A stretch of 22,000 bases of DNA from Cristatella mucedo. Lineage: Eukaryota; Bryozoa; Phylactolaemata; Cristatellidae. A model generated the notes under the pieces. The model did no database searches. It was not told the origin of the DNA and was given only the letters and a program-made list of their open reading frames with translations. Where the stretch lies: assembly GCA_009760855.2 (NCBI GenBank), contig WPIO01000013.1, positions 4,801,501 through 4,823,500 of the forward strand. Reading direction: 5' to 3'. Positions 18,110-22,000 of the stretch are shown piece by piece; the first letter of the stretch is position 1, and every line of letters begins with the position of its first letter. The translations under genes and the position numbers were made by a program.

Positions 18110-18712
18110 AGTTTTACGAGAAAATTTGGTCGAGCTTGTGACGCCTGATGTGAGTAGGGCCATGCACATGAACCACAAGAGATAATGAGTCAGTCAGTGC
18201 ACAAAATGCAGTGCTGAAGTCGTCAGATAAGTTATCAGTGAGAGTTGTTTTAAAAAAATCACCCATGATGAGGAAAGATCAGTTTCTCGCCCGGAGAATC
18301 AAAATGAGATAAGAAAAATCTGAGGTAAAAGAGGACTTGGTACCTGGTGGGCGACACAAACTACTGTAAACATTGGTAGCTTGCTGTCGGGTGAAATCAA
18401 GGCGATAGATTCGGAAGACTGCTTCGAGGGTACTGCAAACGGCTTGAAGTCAAAGTTTGAGCATGTGATAATAGTGACTCCACCTCCAGGTTTGATCTAT
18501 CTAGGCGTGTGAAATCAGGAAAAGCCAGTCCGGTTGCGTCTTTAATTGTCAGCCATTTTATCGATTTTAGCAAAGCTTCAGTCAAGGCGAGCAGATCAAG
18601 ACTTTTACAGAAATAATGTCGTCTATTAATAGAAGTTTATTGCACATTAATTGAGGATTCCAAAGACAAACGTTTAGTTGGGACGCCGGGGTTATATCAG
18701 GCCTTATAACCA
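18110..18712 (-). pseudogene. LINE apurinic-type endonuclease domain, frameshifted
   Basis: From 18690 downward the minus strand shows an L-N-V-x-L-W-N-P-Q start, then NKLLLIDDII and LDLLALTE (about 18655-18590). Next come GGGV (about 18487-18475), a CVAHQVPS/RPPGTKSSFTSDFSYL segment (about 18360-18300), MGDF (about 18270-18255, the GDFN motif with Asn replaced by Phe), and GPTHIRRHKLDQIF (about 18165-18120, the T-H...LD motif). These are the conserved blocks of the CR1/L2 endonuclease that nicks target DNA for retrotransposition. Frame changes occur between nearly every block. Confidence 0.8.
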
Positions 18713-19989
18713 CTTACTTAAAAAATTTCAAAGCAACGCTTGAGGGAGAACGCATTGAGCGGTTCAAGAAAATGCTAGGAATACCAAACGAGTGAGTACT
18801 CAGCTCGCAGCTCCCTTCAAACATGCGGCGTCTCAGCTAGAGGCCCGGCACCCTCGGCGGCTCCGAGGTGCTTTTCCTTTGTTTATGCATTATTCACGGA
18901 TCTTAGCGACAGCAATAGCATGTAGGAATGCATGCAAACCCAGAGGCCTGGGGCGATAAGAGTTTAAATGTCTATAGGCACGTAATTTCTTGCGTGCTAC
19001 GGTCAAAAAGCAAACAGGTAAGCTTTAAACAGGTCTTGGCTGTATCGGTTTTCTTACATGATGTTCGCAAGAACTTCGGTTTCCGGAAGAGAATTCTGCA
19101 ACGGACTAGGAACGTGTGCATCGCTCCGTAGCAGGAGGCGAGAATGTGAAATAAATTAGATTGCATGTCGGTATACATGACGGATCCATTCCCGCCCAGA
19201 CGCAATTAACTTTAAAGTTGACGTAATAAAATAAAAGAATAAAATGAGTTGGCTCGGAAGGGCCACCTCCAAGTGAGGGCTTGCAGTCAATCGCCTTTCC
19301 ATTTGAGGACTATTGTTTGTCATTAATATGCAATTGAGCTAAGGTCTAGTCTAAACTTTATTGCGAAATTTGATCGAATCATGGATCAGCAACCAACATC
19401 GTTACTGCCTACTGTCGACCTTCCTCGTAGCCTCAAGCAAACCAGCTGTGAAGTGATCCCGATGAACAAGTCGACTTGTCGAAGGAGTGCTCCACCAAAA
19501 TTCTTCTCTTAGGTGTGGTATAACAGAGTAGGCTCCCCGATACACTTACATGCTTCAGCGCCGGACTAGTACAGCTACAGCTCTCTGCTCTTGCCGCTGT
19601 TCAGTGCCTGTTCAGAATTCGACTCGTCGTTGATCTTTCACGATAACAAAGAGACCACTAGTACACTAGACTCTGTCCCAAAGAGGTCTTCTTAAGAGGT
19701 GCAAAGACCGGTTGCTGCCCGGCGTAAGCATAATTCCTGTTTAATTTTTGGGCTCTCACCTCTCAAAAACGGCTGCACGTAGATATTGCGATTTGGCCTG
19801 TGCGGACGGGAGAATTACGAGACTGGTTCGCGAGCTTGTGACATCGTCGAGTCTAGATTGCTGTCACAGTCTTGTCAAGAGCGGGTGGTGTGCCTGCAAA
19901 TATAAGAAGAAGTCGGGTCAATAGTTAGACAGATGCAAGGTAGTACGATAACCTATAAGCAAATATTGAGGGCCGAATTTAACGGCTAC
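18713..19989. other. Unassigned 1.3-kb stretch, no gene seen
   Basis: Two overlapping short frames on opposite strands (18928-19131 and 18972-19205) shadow each other. GGAATGCATGCAAAC at about 18925 also occurs near 922, but without extended similarity. No LINE ORF1 is recognisable upstream of the endonuclease. Confidence 0.4.
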
Positions 19990-20880
19990 GGTTGGGTAAG
20001 CCGGTGGCAGCTGGCTGCACTTAGGCTAGCCAATCGAAATTCCACTTAGCTCCGCCTATAAAGCCTGAGCTAATACCTTTCAACTAATGAGGGGAGATTC
20101 CCTGTAACCCTCCGAGCCGTCTGAGACGGGGGAGGCCAGCAATACACTCGGTAGCCGATCAAGCTGTCCTGTGGAAGAACTTGTGACGATCCAATCAATA
20201 CAGAGAGGTACGACGCCAATACTTTGCTTATGTGGCGCACATGTATTGATTTTATGCATGCCTGAGTAACGTTGCGATGCGTCAACTAACTGCAGGGAGT
20301 ATCTTTAGGGAGCAGATGTCTGCAGGTTGTGGGCTCTTCCCTCTTGACTACCTCGTCGAGCCAATGCAGCCGTAGCTGCTCACGTGCCTGTGTGGGAACG
20401 CTGAAGGCCCGTTAGTTCGCCGTAGACCCTCAAACCGGGCAGGTCGCATTCGCCGAAAATACGTGTAGATACTGTATGCCACGTTTACTTAGTCCTCGCT
20501 ATGGACGCATTGGCACCAGGGATTGCCAAGATAGTACGCGTTACCCTTATCGATCGGTGTGGTACCACAAGGTCACTGGCTGCCACCTTCCGCTGGCGTT
20601 GGCTACGGCACGACTCTAGCAGTCCGCTGGGGACGAACAACACTGAAGATTTTTTTTACACGCGAAAAGTAGCATGCAAACAGCGTTCGACGAAACACGT
20701 TACATAAAAAAAAACTTCTTCCGGTAGCGACTGGCTCTTGCACCTTGAGCAGTAGCTCAGGACCTTGGACCGTCGTCGGATATGAGCCGCCCTCTCTCTA
20801 ACTAGGATTTGATTGCTCCCACCTGAGCTACCGTTTCCTTATCTGTAATTTCGTACCTGCTCGTTGCGCAATGCTGCTAG
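19990..20880. repeat. R3 dispersed repeat, copy 2
   Basis: Colinear with 1165-2045 in the same orientation. It lacks the microsatellite and has a single GTGGCGC word at about 20232 where copy 1 has two around the tract. The middle part (about 20335-20700) aligns poorly with copy 1 and holds no recognisable gene. Confidence 0.65.
20757..20832 (-). mobile_element. tRNA-derived SINE-like head (family B), copy 2
   Basis: On the minus strand the head reads GGTAGCTCAGGTGGGAGC (plus 20815-20832), an excellent Pol III A box. A weak B-box-like GGTCCAAGGTCC follows near 20774. It pairs with 1925-2003 as a family. Confidence 0.45.
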
Positions 20881-21068
20881 TAGGCGACACAGGAGTGAGG
20901 CTGGATTGACCGGCCTACGGTTTACTGCAGACATTGAAGGCACACTGATCCATAGCTTTGAAAACAAACGCACTAAGGATCGGGACTGACTGTCCATCGA
21001 CAGACATACATGGACTACCGTAGACCATGCCAATCCATCCTCGGCCAGCAATCGTATACTGGCGAATG
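20881..21068. other. Unassigned stretch, no gene seen
   Basis: Opposite-strand short frames only; nothing recognised. Confidence 0.4.
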
Positions 21069-21212
21069 CAATGTAATGATGTTGCGTATCTCCGTCTCTA
21101 ACTCCACAAAAATCATTTGGGCGTTATGCAGGAGAGTATTATATAGCCCATTCACAGCCTTAGCGGCTTTCGGTGCGCATTCGTCAGCCAACGGACTTCA
21201 TCTCACGACGAA
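21069..21212 (-). mobile_element. 3'-terminal fragment of the second LINE family
   Basis: It aligns with 9978-10120. Shared words are GTATCTCCGTCT, TAACTCCACAAA, TATGCAGGAGAGT (with one change), TTCACAGCCT-AGCGGCTTTCGG and GCGCATTCG. It has the same minus orientation. It carries the short ATGTAATG-type tail and nothing of the conserved reverse transcriptase motifs, consistent with strong 5' truncation. Confidence 0.75.
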
Positions 21213-21496
21213 ACCGCGGTATAGTTGAGCTGGGGTGGGTGATAAAATATATTTTGTATTTCCTGTAGACTATAGGATCACACAAACTGAGTCACTCGCT
21301 CCGGTGCAAGCAGAGAGCTCTATCTTGTGTACAAGCGACCGCATACCCCCATTGGGGAGTACTTCATAGCCAATAGCTTTTCTAATCTTGCTAGGGCCCT
21401 GCGACCGGAGCATACAATTATCTTTCGCGAATATAATAGGGACGGGCAGAAATCTTGGGTGAGATATGAAGAGGGTCTCCTCACCGACTCGTGTAA
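21213..21496. other. Unassigned stretch with a short plus-strand open frame
   Basis: A 74-codon plus frame (21327-21551) runs across the border with the LINE at about 21497. Its first ~57 residues (GEYFIANSFSNLARALR, later RYEEGLLTD) look protein-like but match nothing I know. Its tail is antisense LINE, so it is not a gene as it stands. Confidence 0.35.
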
Positions 21497-22000
21497 GAGA
21501 TCAGACGTTACTTTAGAGCCGATGTGGTCATCTAGTGAAATATCCCTTTGAAACAGGACACCTGTATTTTGTACCAATGCAACGGATGTGCCCGCAGAGC
21601 TAATTTTTAGCAATAAGCTTTCCAATTTATAAGTCACACTTGGTTTTCCAATAGCTAGTAAGTTGGTTGCATTGTAATTCAATTTGAGAACGTTTGCTGC
21701 TATTGAAATGTGGATGTTAGCAATACATGTAGTAAGGGAGTTGAAAGAATTCGACGTGCTGATGGGCTGGAATGGATCAAAGCAATGTTACAGCTGAGTG
21801 TCGTATGCACGGACGTGAAAGCCTAGTTTGCCATTGGCAATCGCATCAGAAAAAGGAAGAGTATAACTAACCTGTGAAAAATAGCTTACCAAACATAGAA
21901 TCCTCAGGTAGGCCATTCATCCATAGTTTCTCAGTTAACATTTTCCGTTTACATCAATACTCTGGAATCTGCCACTGAGACGGGATCTGGACTATTGCCG
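21497..22000 (-). mobile_element. LINE relic, reverse transcriptase palm region, cut by the window edge
   Basis: It aligns with 16260-16325 and 16619-17030 of the large LINE but has no minisatellite. On the minus strand it shows ATNLLAIGKPSV, then NTGVLFQRDISLDDHIGS (about 21560-21505). Near 21800 the catalytic Phe-Tyr-Ala-Asp-Asp segment is damaged to an R-A-Y-D-T-Q-L form followed by a stop. The matching word ACATCAATACTCTGGA occurs at 21951 and at 16980. The element continues beyond position 22000. Confidence 0.75.

Larger units (their letters stand above)
15676..18712 (-). mobile_element. Most complete CR1/L2-type LINE relic (endonuclease to C-terminus)
   Basis: Reading from 18712 down to 15676 on the minus strand, the order is apurinic-type endonuclease, connector, reverse transcriptase and C-terminal part, as in the ORF2 protein of CR1/L2 elements. 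About 3.0 kb is present, including ~0.3 kb of minisatellite. The 3' untranslated part seen at 12433-12670 is missing, and no ORF1 is recognisable upstream. Frameshifts and stops interrupt every domain, so it is dead. Its 3' boundary is near ACCCACTAAACGCTG at 15682, matching 12672. Confidence 0.85.

Noticed and set aside
21327-21551. 74-codon plus frame near the right end
   Set aside because: Its last third is antisense LINE sequence, and the remainder matches no family I know.

Overview
This window looks like repeat-dense, gene-free DNA from an animal nuclear genome. I find no convincing host protein-coding gene, no structural RNA gene, no operon-like layout and no CRISPR array. The evidence for an animal genome is at least eleven decayed fragments of LINE retrotransposons of the CR1/L2 type (endonuclease plus reverse transcriptase), tRNA-derived SINEs with recognisable A and B boxes, a hAT DNA-transposon end, long microsatellites and a minisatellite. 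CpG is common even in badly decayed repeats. That suggests weak CpG loss and fits an invertebrate better than a vertebrate, but the species cannot be fixed from this sequence.

Layout. Positions 160-645 hold a minus-strand LINE relic. Positions 1165-2045 are the first copy of a long dispersed repeat (called R3 here), interrupted by an (AT)n/(GTGC)9 microsatellite; its second copy is at 19990-20880. Positions 2800-2865 hold a LINE 3' tip. Positions 3583-3912 and 6178-6515 are two copies of an unclassified repeat of about 330 bp (R1). A 78-bp tandem duplication lies at 4485-4640. From 4854 to 6070 there is a mosaic: a LINE piece, a SINE split by a LINE 3' end, a perfect 17-bp hairpin, an uninterrupted (CT)114 tract bracketed by copies of a ~115-bp unit, and another LINE piece. 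At 6669 begins a well-preserved terminus that I recognise as SPIN-like hAT. It runs into a ~470-bp sequence (R2) repeated at 8350-8823, with a decayed LINE between the two copies.

Positions 9690-11190 contain three SINE copies, one of them split by a LINE of a second family (9976-10665). Positions 11457-11510 form a compact near-perfect hairpin. Positions 11874-12432 form one long self-complementary foldback of about 560 bp, abutting the 3' tail of the best-preserved LINE piece (12433-13390, with 273 codons still open). Positions 13460-15675 hold nothing I can assign. Positions 15676-18712 are the most complete LINE: endonuclease, connector, reverse transcriptase and C-terminal part, all broken by stops and frameshifts. 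It carries an 11-copy, 27-bp minisatellite grown in frame from its own coding sequence. The window ends in another LINE reverse-transcriptase relic (21497-22000).

How the parts work together: they do not form a pathway. The LINEs would have supplied the retrotransposition machinery, the SINEs are non-autonomous passengers, and the hAT end and foldback are traces of DNA-transposon-like activity. Nearly all LINE relics lie on the minus strand. The points most worth a second look are the foldback element, the SPIN-like terminus, the in-frame minisatellite and the nested SINE/LINE insertions. All family assignments were made by eye from remembered motifs; no alignment or database search was run.
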